A stretch of DNA of 37,237 nucleotides from an uncultured Bacteroidales bacterium (GTDB taxonomy: Bacteria > Bacteroidota > Bacteroidia > Bacteroidales > UBA932). The position numbers were made by a program, and so were the translations under genes. The DNA lies in contig CAMOIZ010000001.1 in assembly GCA_946616385.1 (NCBI GenBank), positions 1-37,237 of the forward strand, written 5' to 3'. Of the stretch, positions 8,624 to 17,613 are shown piece by piece; the first letter of the stretch is position 1; each line of letters opens with the position of its first letter. A model generated the notes under the pieces. It worked only from the letters and a program-made list of their open reading frames with translations, was not told the DNA's origin and did no database searches.

Positions 8624-9556
8624 TTAAAGGGTTGCGAAAAGTTTGATCATGTATCCGACAAACACCAGCAGCAGAAGGCTAGCATCGAAACGGTCGAGCA
8701 AATCCTTCTTTCCGGTATAAACGCCGGTCCAGACAAGTATTATACTGAGGAATAATGCAGCATAGTCGTAGACATCCAGGCGGGCGAAACTCGTGGGAGA
8801 GATAACCGCGGACACACCCAGGATAAGAAGGAGGTTGAAGACGTTCGAACCCAGGATGTTGCCGAGGGCCATCTGGCTGCGCTTCTTTGCAAGGGCGACA
8901 ATGCTCGTGACGAATTCCGGCAGGGACGTGCCCATCGCAAGCACGGTAATGGCGATGAACTTGTCGCTGACACCGAGCATGCGGGCGATGGTCTCGGCGG
9001 AACTCACGAAAAGATTGCCGCCGAATATAAGGCATGCAAGACCTCCGAGAATAAGGATCACGGCATACACCAGGGGTATGTCTTTTGTTTCGTCCGGGGC
9101 AGTTTCCTCTACGGAATCGGTGCGGAAACTGTATAACAGATAGAATGCGAAAAGAACCAGAAGGATAATGCCGTCGGTGCGGGAGAGCCCTCCTTTGAAT
9201 CCGAGCGCTGCCACCACGAAAGTTACCAGTATGGTGAGGGGGATGTCGCGGAAATGATTCTGACGGGTGATGGCTACAGGAGCTATCATGGCCGAAACGG
9301 CAAGAATCATGGCTGTGTTGAAGATATTGGATCCGAAGACATTGCCTACGGCGATGTCGGAATTATGCGCGATGGCGCCGGAAACGCTGACGACGAGTTC
9401 CGGCAACGAAGTTCCGAACCCTACGATCACCAGGCCGATGACGAACTCGCTTATTCCGGTGCGGCGGGCGATGGAAGAAGCTCCGTCCACAAGTGCACTG
9501 GCCCCGCCAATAACCATGGCGAGCCCCAGCAGCAAAGCGATGATTTGAAGAAACAT
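8624..9556 (-). CDS. Calcium/sodium antiporter (YrbG-type, CaCA superfamily)
   Basis: A 310-residue inner-membrane protein with about ten transmembrane helices. The two alpha-repeats that define the Na+/Ca2+ exchanger superfamily are clear: GFGTSLPELVVSVSGA (about 46-61) and AMGTSLPEFVTSIVAL (about 206-221). Each is followed by an asparagine-containing segment (AVGNVFGSNIFNT, ALGNILGSNVFNL). These acidic and Asn residues bind the ions. It would exchange Na+ or H+ for Ca2+. It lies 9 bp downstream of rlmD and 12 bp upstream of the cysteate synthase-like gene, so it is probably cotranscribed with both. Confidence 0.93.
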   Translation of the reverse strand: MFLQIIALLLGLAMVIGGASALVDGASSIARRTGISEFVIGLVIVGFGTSLPELVVSVSGAIAHNSDIAVGNVFGSNIFNTAMILAVSAMIAPVAITRQNHFRDIPLTILVTFVVAALGFKGGLSRTDGIILLVLFAFYLLYSFRTDSVEETAPDETKDIPLVYAVILILGGLACLIFGGNLFVSSAETIARMLGVSDKFIAITVLAMGTSLPEFVTSIVALAKKRSQMALGNILGSNVFNLLLILGVSAVISPTSFARLDVYDYAALFLSIILVWTGVYTGKKDLLDRFDASLLLLVFVGYMIKLFATL

Positions 9557-9565
9557 AGTGTAAAG

Positions 9566-10975
9566 TTAGTCTTTTAATTTCAATTTGCAAACGTTCTCGA
9601 CATGCTGCGTGTGGGGGAACATGTCCACCGGCTGCACGGCGAGAATTTCATATTTATCGGCCATCATGGCCAGGTCGCGCGCCTGCGAGGCAGGATTGCA
9701 ACTCACATAGACGATGCGCCCCGGAGCGGCGTCGAGAATCACCTTGACTACGTCGGGATGCATTCCTGCGCGGGGAGGATCCACGATCATCACGTCCGGA
9801 CGGCCGTTCTCGGCAATGAAATCCGGGGTAAGTACGTCTTTCATGTCGCCCGCATAGAAAACGCAGTTGTCGATTCCGTTCGCAGCGGCGTTCACATTGG
9901 CATCGTCAATCGCTTCTTTTACATATTCTATGCCGACAACCTTGGATGCCATCCTGCTGACGAACTGGGCGATAGTGCCGGTTCCTGTGTAAAGGTCGTA
10001 GACCACCTCGTTCCCGGTAAGGGCGGCGAAATCCCTCGCGACCTTGTAGAGATTGCAGGCCTGCAGAGTGTTGGTCTGATAGAACGACTTGGGTCCGATC
10101 TTGAATCGGAGACCTTCCATGTTTTCGTAGATGGCATCGTCGCCTTTGTACAGTATGCAGTTCTGATCGGAAATGCTGTCGTTCAATTTCGGGTTTATCA
10201 CGTACCACAGGGAACTGATCTGCGGGAAGGCCTCGCTCAACGAGTCGAGGAAATCCTCGCGAAGAGCGAAGTCCCCGGCAAAGCAGGCTATCACCATGAC
10301 GGCTCCCGATTCGGCCGTACGCACGAACACGGTGCGGAAAACGCCTTTGTTCTCACGGATGTTATAGAAGGGAATCCCGTGATCCAGCATATAGGCCTTT
10401 ACAAAGAGCCGGATGGAATTGGATGGTTCGGGTTGGAGCCAGCATTCCTCAAGATCCAGCACTTTGTCGAAGAATTTGCCAACATGGAAACCAAGCCCGC
10501 ATCGCTGGGCATCCGTCAGGGATTCGGGATCCTCGTCCGGGAGTATCCACCTGCGTTCCGAGGCGGTGAACTCAAGTTTGTTGCGGTAAAATACAGTCTT
10601 TTCGGACGGAAGCGTAGGAAGTATCTCGGGAACTTCCAGATGACCTATGCGCACCAGCTGATCGTATACCTGCTGACGCTTGGCCTCTAGTTGAAGCCGA
10701 TAGGGGAGCGGCTGCCATTTGCACCCTCCACAAACGCCGAAATGCCTGCAGAATGGCTCCAGCCTGTCTTCCGATGGCTTTTTAATGGCCGTGATCACCC
10801 CTTCAAGATAATTCTTCTTTTTCTTATGTATGCGGATGTCGACGACATCGCCGGGCACTGCGAATGGTACGAAAACAACCTGGCCGTCGGGGCTATGGGC
10901 AATGGCCTTGCCTTCCGCGGCAACGGCCTCTATCTTGATGTCTTCTAATAAAATATCTACTCTTTTCCTTGCCAT
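9566..10975 (-). CDS. rlmD: 23S rRNA (uracil-C5)-methyltransferase RlmD/RumA family
   Basis: A 469-residue RNA m5U methyltransferase. It begins with a TRAM domain (about 8-65), then the 4Fe-4S cysteine cluster C-x5-C-x2-C at 76, 82 and 85 (CRHFGVCGGC), with a fourth Cys probably in LEECW. The SAM-binding motif is DLYTGTGTIAQF, followed by VDPPRAGMHPD and the catalytic-cysteine motif VYVSCNPAS. These match RumA-type enzymes that methylate U1939 of 23S rRNA, but Bacteroidota paralogues can differ in target (U747 or tRNA U54). It sits between the pectinesterase gene (11 bp upstream) and the antiporter. Confidence 0.9.
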   Translation of the reverse strand: MARKRVDILLEDIKIEAVAAEGKAIAHSPDGQVVFVPFAVPGDVVDIRIHKKKKNYLEGVITAIKKPSEDRLEPFCRHFGVCGGCKWQPLPYRLQLEAKRQQVYDQLVRIGHLEVPEILPTLPSEKTVFYRNKLEFTASERRWILPDEDPESLTDAQRCGLGFHVGKFFDKVLDLEECWLQPEPSNSIRLFVKAYMLDHGIPFYNIRENKGVFRTVFVRTAESGAVMVIACFAGDFALREDFLDSLSEAFPQISSLWYVINPKLNDSISDQNCILYKGDDAIYENMEGLRFKIGPKSFYQTNTLQACNLYKVARDFAALTGNEVVYDLYTGTGTIAQFVSRMASKVVGIEYVKEAIDDANVNAAANGIDNCVFYAGDMKDVLTPDFIAENGRPDVMIVDPPRAGMHPDVVKVILDAAPGRIVYVSCNPASQARDLAMMADKYEILAVQPVDMFPHTQHVENVCKLKLKD

Positions 10976-10986
10976 TTGAATCGTTG

Positions 10987-12468
10987 TTAGTTGCCAAGCA
11001 CGGCAGCTTTGCTCGAGAAAGCAGAGGCTTCGGCATCACTGAGATACTTGCAGTGGCTGTGACTGCTGATCGCCTTTCCGGAAAGGTCTTTGCTGCCATA
11101 TTCCTTCCACCCGGAAGTTGCACTCGCACTCGAGGGATTGGGAGCCGGGCTGGCATACCATCCTGTGCCGGAGATGACAGGAGCCATGACGCAATTGACG
11201 TAAGTCACATTGTCGTAATAGTCTTTGCTGCCCCCGGAACGGGCAAGATACATCGCGCCGTTCTTCACACCTTCAGCGGCAGTAAGTTTGCAATTGAGAA
11301 ATACGAATCCCTTGTCGGAAGCATTGTTTACACGGGCCTGCACTATGTAACCGACGGCATCCGCACGGATCTCGCAGTCTTCGAACAGACACGCTTTGGG
11401 ATAACCCCAGATGAAGTCGCAGCCACCGGAGACGAGGGAATTGTGCACATATACCCACCCTTTGCAGAGGAAGGTATCCTGAAGGGAATGCAGGCTACAG
11501 TTCTCAATCGTGAGATGACCGTTGTCGTTGTTGAAGTAGATGACTTCGGCCTGGCCCTTTTCCTCGCCGAAAGTGTTCTTGAGGGTAAGATTCTCAATGG
11601 TGAGATTGTCGCAGCTCTCTACAAGTATGACTCCCCGTCCGCCACAGGCGCCGATCGCATTCCCAACCGTAGGCCTGGCAGAAGAACTCGCCCCGCTGCC
11701 GTTGGCATAGCTTTCGTTGTTAGCATAGGCGATCACGCTTCCAGCGCGTGACGCTCCCTTGATGGTGAGATTGTTCTTGTCGCGGATGAAAACTGTCTCT
11801 TCATAAACTCCGTCGGCTACGCTGATGCTTACTTCGGCGGATTTGCCCAGGGAGGCGGCATAACTGACGGCACCCTGAAGCGTGCAGAAATCGGCATCGC
11901 CGGCAGCACTGACTTTAAGTTGCGACTTGGAGGCCGGCTTCGCCTTGGTCTTGATGGAAAGATCTCCCTTTTTCAGGCCGTCATGCGAAACGATTACCCC
12001 CTTGTCGATAGTTACGTAATACTCCTTCCCGAAATCCAGAACGCCGCTGTGAGGGCGGATGAGGAGCTTTTTGCCATCTATCCGCAAAGGAGTATAATGA
12101 ATTATGCGCCAGCGATTTGCGCATTTGACAGCATCGAGAAAAGTATGAAACTTGCTTTCTTTGGTGAGCTGCTCGGCCGGAATCATCTGACCGTCTTTGC
12201 GTACGCTTGCATTCGCCATGTCGGCAAGGTCTATCTCGTCGACGAGTTTGTCGGAGCTGTCGAATATGCAGATCTTGCCCGAATCGCCCAGAACGGGGGC
12301 GGAAGCAAGCGTCAGCACCACGGGAGCGTCGACGCACACTGCATCGGGTTCTTCCTGGACGGGAGTCTCGATCACGGGGTCGTCCTGCCCGCCGTCGCCG
12401 GGTTTGTCTTCGGAACCCGAGCATGCCAGCGCCACGATCGGAAGAAGGAGATAAAGCAGTTTTCTCAT
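10987..12468 (-). CDS. Pectinesterase (CE8) lipoprotein with N-terminal Ig-like domain
   Basis: A 493-residue lipoprotein from the ATG at 12468 (MRKLLYLLLPIVALAC; lipidated Cys16). Acidic residues soon after the Cys (SGSEDKPGDGGQDD) resemble the Bacteroidota surface-export signal. Residues about 45-155 look like an SbsA-type Ig-like (Big_5) domain. The rest is a right-handed beta-helix of carbohydrate esterase family 8: GQAEVIYFNND, the acid/base Asp in LQDTF, and the nucleophile Asp in GCDFIWG are all present. It would de-methylesterify homogalacturonan at the cell surface. No SusC/SusD or pectate lyase lies nearby. A TTG three codons upstream is inside the -7 box, so it is rejected as start. 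First gene of a four-gene minus unit. Confidence 0.88.
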   Translation of the reverse strand: MRKLLYLLLPIVALACSGSEDKPGDGGQDDPVIETPVQEEPDAVCVDAPVVLTLASAPVLGDSGKICIFDSSDKLVDEIDLADMANASVRKDGQMIPAEQLTKESKFHTFLDAVKCANRWRIIHYTPLRIDGKKLLIRPHSGVLDFGKEYYVTIDKGVIVSHDGLKKGDLSIKTKAKPASKSQLKVSAAGDADFCTLQGAVSYAASLGKSAEVSISVADGVYEETVFIRDKNNLTIKGASRAGSVIAYANNESYANGSGASSSARPTVGNAIGACGGRGVILVESCDNLTIENLTLKNTFGEEKGQAEVIYFNNDNGHLTIENCSLHSLQDTFLCKGWVYVHNSLVSGGCDFIWGYPKACLFEDCEIRADAVGYIVQARVNNASDKGFVFLNCKLTAAEGVKNGAMYLARSGGSKDYYDNVTYVNCVMAPVISGTGWYASPAPNPSSASATSGWKEYGSKDLSGKAISSHSHCKYLSDAEASAFSSKAAVLGN

Positions 12469-12474
12469 AACATA

Positions 12475-12482
12475 CAAATATA
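12475..12482 (-). promoter_or_regulatory. Bacteroidota -7 box (TATATTTG) for the pectinesterase operon
   Basis: Perfect TAnnTTTG on the minus strand, 6 bases from the ATG at 12468. It is only 12 bases from the opposing cls box, so the two promoters must interfere or share DNA contacts. Confidence 0.65.
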
Positions 12483-12494
12483 ATCAGATTTTAT

Positions 12495-12502
12495 TATTTT
12501 TG
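12495..12502 (+). promoter_or_regulatory. Bacteroidota -7 box (TATTTTTG) for cls
   Basis: Perfect TAnnTTTG, 5 bases from the ATG at 12508. Its upstream -33 region would overlap the pectinesterase promoter. Confidence 0.65.
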
Positions 12503-12507
12503 TAGAA

Positions 12508-13959
12508 ATGATTGTCAACATTATACTTTACGTGCTCTTTGCCCTGCTGTTTACCGGCGTGGTGACAATCATCATTTTCGACAACGGAGAGTCCGGCACC
12601 AAGATGGGATGGCTGCTTGCCATCACCGTCCTGCCGGTGCTTGGAATCGTGCTTTACCTGATGTTCGGCATGAATTACAGGAATCATCCGTTCTTCCACA
12701 GGAGGCATCAGGCCGCGAACGACAAATTCCGCTCCGAATTCGACGGCAAAATGCAACGTCTGCTGACCGACGAAATGCCTTACGGAAGTCTGGATGAGCG
12801 TTTCCGTCCTCTTGCAGTGCTTCTTTCCAGAAACGAAACGGGCAACACCCTTTTTGCCGGAAACTCTTTCGAAATTATCACTTCGGGGGGAAGGAAAAGG
12901 GAATTGTTGCTTAAGGACATTTCCGAAGCTAAGGAATTCATCCATCTCGAGTATTTCCATTTCGGGAACGACAGCGGAGGCAGAGAAGTGCTCGAACTGC
13001 TCGAAAAGAAGGCGCGCGAAGGCGTGGAGGTGCGTTTCCTCAATGAAAACGTGGCCAATTTCCCCATACCGGCATCGTACTACAACAAGATGCGAAAGTC
13101 GGGAGTGGAAATGGTGCGCTTCACGAATACCAAGCTTGGCCTCCTCGACCTTCCCTTGAAACTCAACTACCGCAACCACAGGAAGGTGGTGGTGATAGAC
13201 GGACGCATCGGCTATACCGGCGGCATGAACATCAACAACAACTACTTCTACAGGTGGCGCGACACCCATCTGCGCATCGAAGGCAACGCCGTCGCCGCCC
13301 TTCAGACTTCTTTCCTGGATTCCTGGCTGACATCCGGCGGGACTCTGAAAAAGAGTCTTCCCGATTACTATAAGGAATTCAGCCATGTTCCCGACGGCCC
13401 TTTCAAAGACAAGCTCATGCAGATCGTGCCGGACGAATCCGACTCCAGATGGCCGCTTCTGCAGATGGCATACGAATGGATACTGCAGAATGCAAAGGAC
13501 TACGTCTATCTGCAGACCCCCTACTTCGCACCCCCGGAATCGTTGCTGAACGCCCTCAAAGGGGCTGCGCTCAGGGGTGTGGACGTCCGACTGATGTTCC
13601 CCGAGAAAGTGGATACCCCTCTGATGGGGGCGGCCAACAAGGCCTACTACCGGGAATGTCTCGAAGCCGGGGTACGCATTTTCGAGCGCAAGGGAGAGTT
13701 CATTCACTCGAAGACCATAGTCTGTGACGACTACATATCGCAGATAGGGACCACCAACATCGATGTCCGCAGTTTCAGCCTCAATCACGAACTGAATGCT
13801 TACATATACGACACGCAGACAGCACTGGCATGCAAGGATATTTTCCTGAAAGACCAGTCCATCTCGCAGGAAATCCTGCTCGATCCCTGGCTCGAGGAAC
13901 GCAAATGGTACCAGATGCTGCTCTCGAGAATACTCCGGCTATTTGCTGGAGTGCTTTGA
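12508..13959 (+). CDS. cls: Cardiolipin synthase (phospholipase D family)
   Basis: A 483-residue membrane enzyme that condenses two phosphatidylglycerols to cardiolipin. Two N-terminal transmembrane helices (about 4-24 and 33-53) precede two phospholipase-D HKD motifs: HRKVVVID (His224, Lys226, Asp231) and HSKTIVCDD (His400, Lys402, Asp407), each followed by a GGMN or GTTN segment. Order and length are typical of bacterial ClsA-type enzymes. It is followed 13 bp later by an S41 protease gene, so it heads a three-gene plus unit. Together with pssA in this window it gives part of the phospholipid head-group pathway. Confidence 0.93.
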   Translation: MIVNIILYVLFALLFTGVVTIIIFDNGESGTKMGWLLAITVLPVLGIVLYLMFGMNYRNHPFFHRRHQAANDKFRSEFDGKMQRLLTDEMPYGSLDERFRPLAVLLSRNETGNTLFAGNSFEIITSGGRKRELLLKDISEAKEFIHLEYFHFGNDSGGREVLELLEKKAREGVEVRFLNENVANFPIPASYYNKMRKSGVEMVRFTNTKLGLLDLPLKLNYRNHRKVVVIDGRIGYTGGMNINNNYFYRWRDTHLRIEGNAVAALQTSFLDSWLTSGGTLKKSLPDYYKEFSHVPDGPFKDKLMQIVPDESDSRWPLLQMAYEWILQNAKDYVYLQTPYFAPPESLLNALKGAALRGVDVRLMFPEKVDTPLMGAANKAYYRECLEAGVRIFERKGEFIHSKTIVCDDYISQIGTTNIDVRSFSLNHELNAYIYDTQTALACKDIFLKDQSISQEILLDPWLEERKWYQMLLSRILRLFAGVL

Positions 13960-13972
13960 TTTTCAATTGATT

Positions 13973-15427
13973 ATGAAAAAGTATTTATTTTTCTTCCTTA
14001 TTGTTCTCTCCACTGTTTCCTGCAATAAGAATCCGCAGGACGAAAAGTGGAAATCGCTCGACGATACCTACAGGCAGAGGTATTTCGTGAATCAGTTTGC
14101 CTTCAACATGATGAATGTCTACTACCTTTGGAAAGACGAAATCCAGAACGGACTCAATGCCTGGAAAGGTTCGGAAGAACCGGTATCCAAAGTGAAGTCG
14201 CTCCGTTACAAGGATGCCCAAGGCAGAGATGTCGACAAATGGACAGTCCTTACCGACAACATCAAAGGAATGCAGGAACAGGTGGACGGTAACACCAAGT
14301 CGATGGGTATCGACTTCAGTTTGTATGCCGCCGGCGAAAACAATGAACGGGTGGCCGTGGTCGTGAATTTCACATACGAAGGAAGCCCTGCCGCCCTTGC
14401 CGGAATCAAGAGGGGAGATGTCATCGTGGCCATCGACGGCCAGACACTGACTCCGGACAACTATAAAGATATCATCAACGAAACGATTCTCGGCAGCAAA
14501 AGCGCCAAACTTGCTTTCAACGACGGAAGGGAAATAAGCCTGGAGCCCGTGCAGATGTACCTTAATCCTGTTGGCTGCCACAAGATCATAGAAAAGGAAG
14601 ACCGCAAGATAGGCTATCTCTTCTTCAGCAGTTTCACCCGCGACGCAGCAGCCGACCTGGTGAACGTATTTTCGGAATTCAACTACGCGGGCATCACGGA
14701 ACTTGTGCTCGACCTCCGCTACAACGGCGGCGGTTACATGCTTACTTCCGAGGTACTCGCCTCGATGATCGCACCGGAGAAGGTAGTCAATTCAAAATGC
14801 ATTTTCCAAAGAGATATCTTCAACTCGATACTCACCGAGACATGGGGAGAAGAATACACGCAGTTCAACACCGATTTCACCATCGAAGGCACTCTGGGGA
14901 ACTACGAGATCTCCACTTCCGGCGCAAATCCCAACATCGACAAGCTCACTGTGATCATGACCAAATCCTCGGCATCCGCGTCTGAAAGCACTATCTGCGG
15001 ACTAATGCCTTACATGGACGTGACGATCGTGGGACAGAACTCATACGGCAAATACTGCGGCGGCTACATCGTGGAGAGCAAGTACTGGTATGACCTCTAC
15101 AAGAACGAGCTGAGTGAAGATACTTACAACGCCGGAATCAAATACACCGACAACTGGGGTATCTACGTGATGGTTTCGCGCTATGCCGACAAAGACGGCA
15201 ACACTCCCTGCATGCCGGACGGATTCGAACCGGACATCAAGGTGGATGATGATCCCCTGGACGGATACGAACTGGGCGACGAGAACGAAACCATGCTCTA
15301 TACGGCCATAAACGGCAAGGCACCTGAAAGGAGCCGTTCCGGTCTGCGGAAGAAAGCTTCCGCCCCTCTGGAATTCCAGTTCGAAAGACCCACCATAGCA
15401 ATCAAGTCCAAACCATTTCATAAATGA
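13973..15427 (+). CDS. S41-family (C-terminal-processing type) protease lipoprotein with PDZ domain
   Basis: A 484-residue exported protease. The start at 13973 gives a clean lipoprotein signal (MKKYLFFFLIVLSTVSC, Cys17). A PDZ domain (about 115-185) contains GSPAALAGIKRGDVIVAIDG. The S41 core follows: GYLFFSSFTRD, LVLDLRYNGGGYM, then the nucleophile serine in KSSASASEST and the partner lysine probably in SYGKYCGG. It would cleave proteins or peptides in the periplasm or at the cell surface. Similar lipoproteins occur widely in Bacteroidota. Its TGA overlaps the ATG of the GH92 gene by four bases (ATGA). Confidence 0.88.
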   Translation: MKKYLFFFLIVLSTVSCNKNPQDEKWKSLDDTYRQRYFVNQFAFNMMNVYYLWKDEIQNGLNAWKGSEEPVSKVKSLRYKDAQGRDVDKWTVLTDNIKGMQEQVDGNTKSMGIDFSLYAAGENNERVAVVVNFTYEGSPAALAGIKRGDVIVAIDGQTLTPDNYKDIINETILGSKSAKLAFNDGREISLEPVQMYLNPVGCHKIIEKEDRKIGYLFFSSFTRDAAADLVNVFSEFNYAGITELVLDLRYNGGGYMLTSEVLASMIAPEKVVNSKCIFQRDIFNSILTETWGEEYTQFNTDFTIEGTLGNYEISTSGANPNIDKLTVIMTKSSASASESTICGLMPYMDVTIVGQNSYGKYCGGYIVESKYWYDLYKNELSEDTYNAGIKYTDNWGIYVMVSRYADKDGNTPCMPDGFEPDIKVDDDPLDGYELGDENETMLYTAINGKAPERSRSGLRKKASAPLEFQFERPTIAIKSKPFHK

Positions 15428-17613
15428 AACGAATAACCATTCTGGCAGCGGTGCTGCTGAGCATAGTTTCGTGCACAAGCAAACAGGATTATACGGCGGA
15501 AGTCAATCCGCTGATAGGTTCAGGATTCCACGGACACGTATTCGTAGGAGCCAACGTACCCTTCGGTTTCGTACAGGCGGGGCCGACCAATGTCACCCAG
15601 GGCTGGGACTGGTGCTCCGGCTATCATGAATCCGATTCAACGGTAATAGGATTCTCGCATACACACTTGAGCGGAACCGGTTGCGGAGACCTGCTGGACA
15701 TTACCGTAATGCCGGTAGTGGGAGAGGATCTGACCTACGCCCGGGGCAGAAAGGACGATCCTTCCACCGGCCTCTGGTCGTACGCCGACAGGAGCAGGGA
15801 GATAGCCGAACCGGGATACTACAGCATCCCTCTCACACGCTATGGAATAGTTGCCGAAATGACTGCGGCCGCCCGCAGCGCGATCCACAGATTCACTTTC
15901 CCGGCTTCCGGGCAGAGCGCCGTGGTCATCGACCTCAAAAATGGCGGAAATTGGGATCACACCACCGAATCATTCGCTGAAATCGTAGGCGACAATGCTA
16001 TCCGCGGATGGCGCTTCTCCAAAGGCTGGGCGAAGAACCAGAAAATCTTCTTCTATGCCGAATTCAGCAAGGACTTCGCTGACAGCAAGCACATTTGCGC
16101 CAAAGACGATTACGGCAAGGATCAGGAAAGGTTGTATACCAGACTCGGATTCAAGACCGCTGAAGGGGAGCAGGTGCTAATGAAGATAGGTCTTTCGGCC
16201 GTAAGCATGGATGGTGCAAAGATGAACCTAGACACCGAGATCAGGGGATGGGACTTCGACAAAGTGCGCCGCGATGCGAAGGCGCTCTGGAACAAGGAAC
16301 TCTCTAAAATCCGTATCAATGCCGACGAAAAGACAAAGACCATCTTCTACACAGCTCTCTATCATACGATGATAGCTCCTTCGGTCTATAACGACATCGA
16401 CGGCAGTTACCGCGGTTCAGATGACCGGGTGTACGATAAGGCCGACTTCGAAAACTACACGACTTTCTCGCTCTGGGACACCTACCGCGCCGAAATGCCT
16501 CTGCTCTGCATCATCGAGCCGGAAAGGATGGACGATATGGTGGAGGCCATGCTCAAGATATGCGAACAGCAGGGTTTCCTGCCTATATGGCATCTGATGA
16601 GCAACGAGACCTACTGCATGCCCGGAGAGGCGGGCGTGATCGCCGTAGCCGACGCCATAGTAAAGGGCTTCGACGGGTTCGACCGAGAAGCGGCGTATCA
16701 GGCCCTCAGGAGCTCGCTGGACACGGTGGGCGTCGGTAACGAATTCCGCATCAAATACGGATTCGTTCCCTCCGACCTCTGCAAGGAGTCGCTGGGCAAG
16801 GACATGGAATTCGCCATCGCCGACGCCGCGGTCGCAAATGCCGCACGAGCCCTGGGCAAGCACGATGACGCCATCTTCTTCGACCTGCGCAGCCACAGCT
16901 ACCGCAACTACATGGACCCAGAAACCCGCTTCGCCCGCCCCAGGATGCTGGACGGCAGCTGGCGCACCCCCTTCGATCCTTTCGGACACATCAACACGGA
17001 CTACACCGAAGGCAATGCCTGGCAGTACTCCTGGCTGGCACCTCACGACGTGGACTGGCTGGTGGAATTCTACGGCGGCAGGGAGGGCTTCGAAGCCAAG
17101 CTGGACTCCCTCTTTACGGCACCATCCTCGCTTGAAGAAGGCGCCGCGCCGGACATATCCGGCATGATAGGCCAATACGTGCATGGCAACGAGCCCAGCC
17201 ATCATATTATCTATCTCTATACCATGCAGGGATTCCTCTGGAAAACCGCGGACAGGGCAAGGGAAGTGATGAGCACCCTTTACACCGCCGACCGTGCCGG
17301 GCTTTGCGGCAACGAGGATGTGGGACAGATGTCCGCCTGGTACGTGCTCTCCGCGCTGGGATTCTATCAGGTAGAGCCCGCTTCCACCCGTTTCTGGTTC
17401 GGAAGCCCCATAGTTGACGATGCGAAGATTGACGTGGGAGGAGGGAAGACTTTCAGCGTCATAGCCCGCAACAACAGCGAGACGAACAAATACATCCAGT
17501 CAGTAAAACTGAATGGCAAGCCATACAGCCTGCCATTCATAGATTACAGCGACATGAAGGCCGGAGCCAAACTCGAATTCGAGATGGGCGCCGAACCGGC
17601 CCTCTGGTATTAG
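15424..17613 (+). CDS. GH92 alpha-mannosidase lipoprotein
   Basis: A 729-residue exported glycosidase of family 92, calcium-dependent exo-alpha-mannosidases that usually act on alpha-1,2 linkages of N-glycans or yeast mannan. Lipoprotein signal MKRITILAAVLLSIVSC (Cys17). Family hallmarks run in order: NPLIGSGFHGHVFVGANVPFG and GFSHTHLSGTGCGD in the N-terminal domain, SLWDTYRAEMPLL, MSNETYCMPGEAG, GNEPSHH, and GNEDVGQMSAWYVLSALGFYQV carrying catalytic-site acids. Length is normal. It is coupled to the S41 protease upstream; no SusCD pair is present, so it is not in a typical polysaccharide-utilisation locus. The TAG stop overlaps the pssA stop on the other strand. Confidence 0.95.
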   Translation: MKRITILAAVLLSIVSCTSKQDYTAEVNPLIGSGFHGHVFVGANVPFGFVQAGPTNVTQGWDWCSGYHESDSTVIGFSHTHLSGTGCGDLLDITVMPVVGEDLTYARGRKDDPSTGLWSYADRSREIAEPGYYSIPLTRYGIVAEMTAAARSAIHRFTFPASGQSAVVIDLKNGGNWDHTTESFAEIVGDNAIRGWRFSKGWAKNQKIFFYAEFSKDFADSKHICAKDDYGKDQERLYTRLGFKTAEGEQVLMKIGLSAVSMDGAKMNLDTEIRGWDFDKVRRDAKALWNKELSKIRINADEKTKTIFYTALYHTMIAPSVYNDIDGSYRGSDDRVYDKADFENYTTFSLWDTYRAEMPLLCIIEPERMDDMVEAMLKICEQQGFLPIWHLMSNETYCMPGEAGVIAVADAIVKGFDGFDREAAYQALRSSLDTVGVGNEFRIKYGFVPSDLCKESLGKDMEFAIADAAVANAARALGKHDDAIFFDLRSHSYRNYMDPETRFARPRMLDGSWRTPFDPFGHINTDYTEGNAWQYSWLAPHDVDWLVEFYGGREGFEAKLDSLFTAPSSLEEGAAPDISGMIGQYVHGNEPSHHIIYLYTMQGFLWKTADRAREVMSTLYTADRAGLCGNEDVGQMSAWYVLSALGFYQVEPASTRFWFGSPIVDDAKIDVGGGKTFSVIARNNSETNKYIQSVKLNGKPYSLPFIDYSDMKAGAKLEFEMGAEPALWY

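Noticed and set aside
12484..13788. 434-codon open frame on the minus strand opposite cls
   Set aside because: The plus frame has intact HKD motifs and a promoter; the minus translation shows no domain and is a by-product of codon bias.
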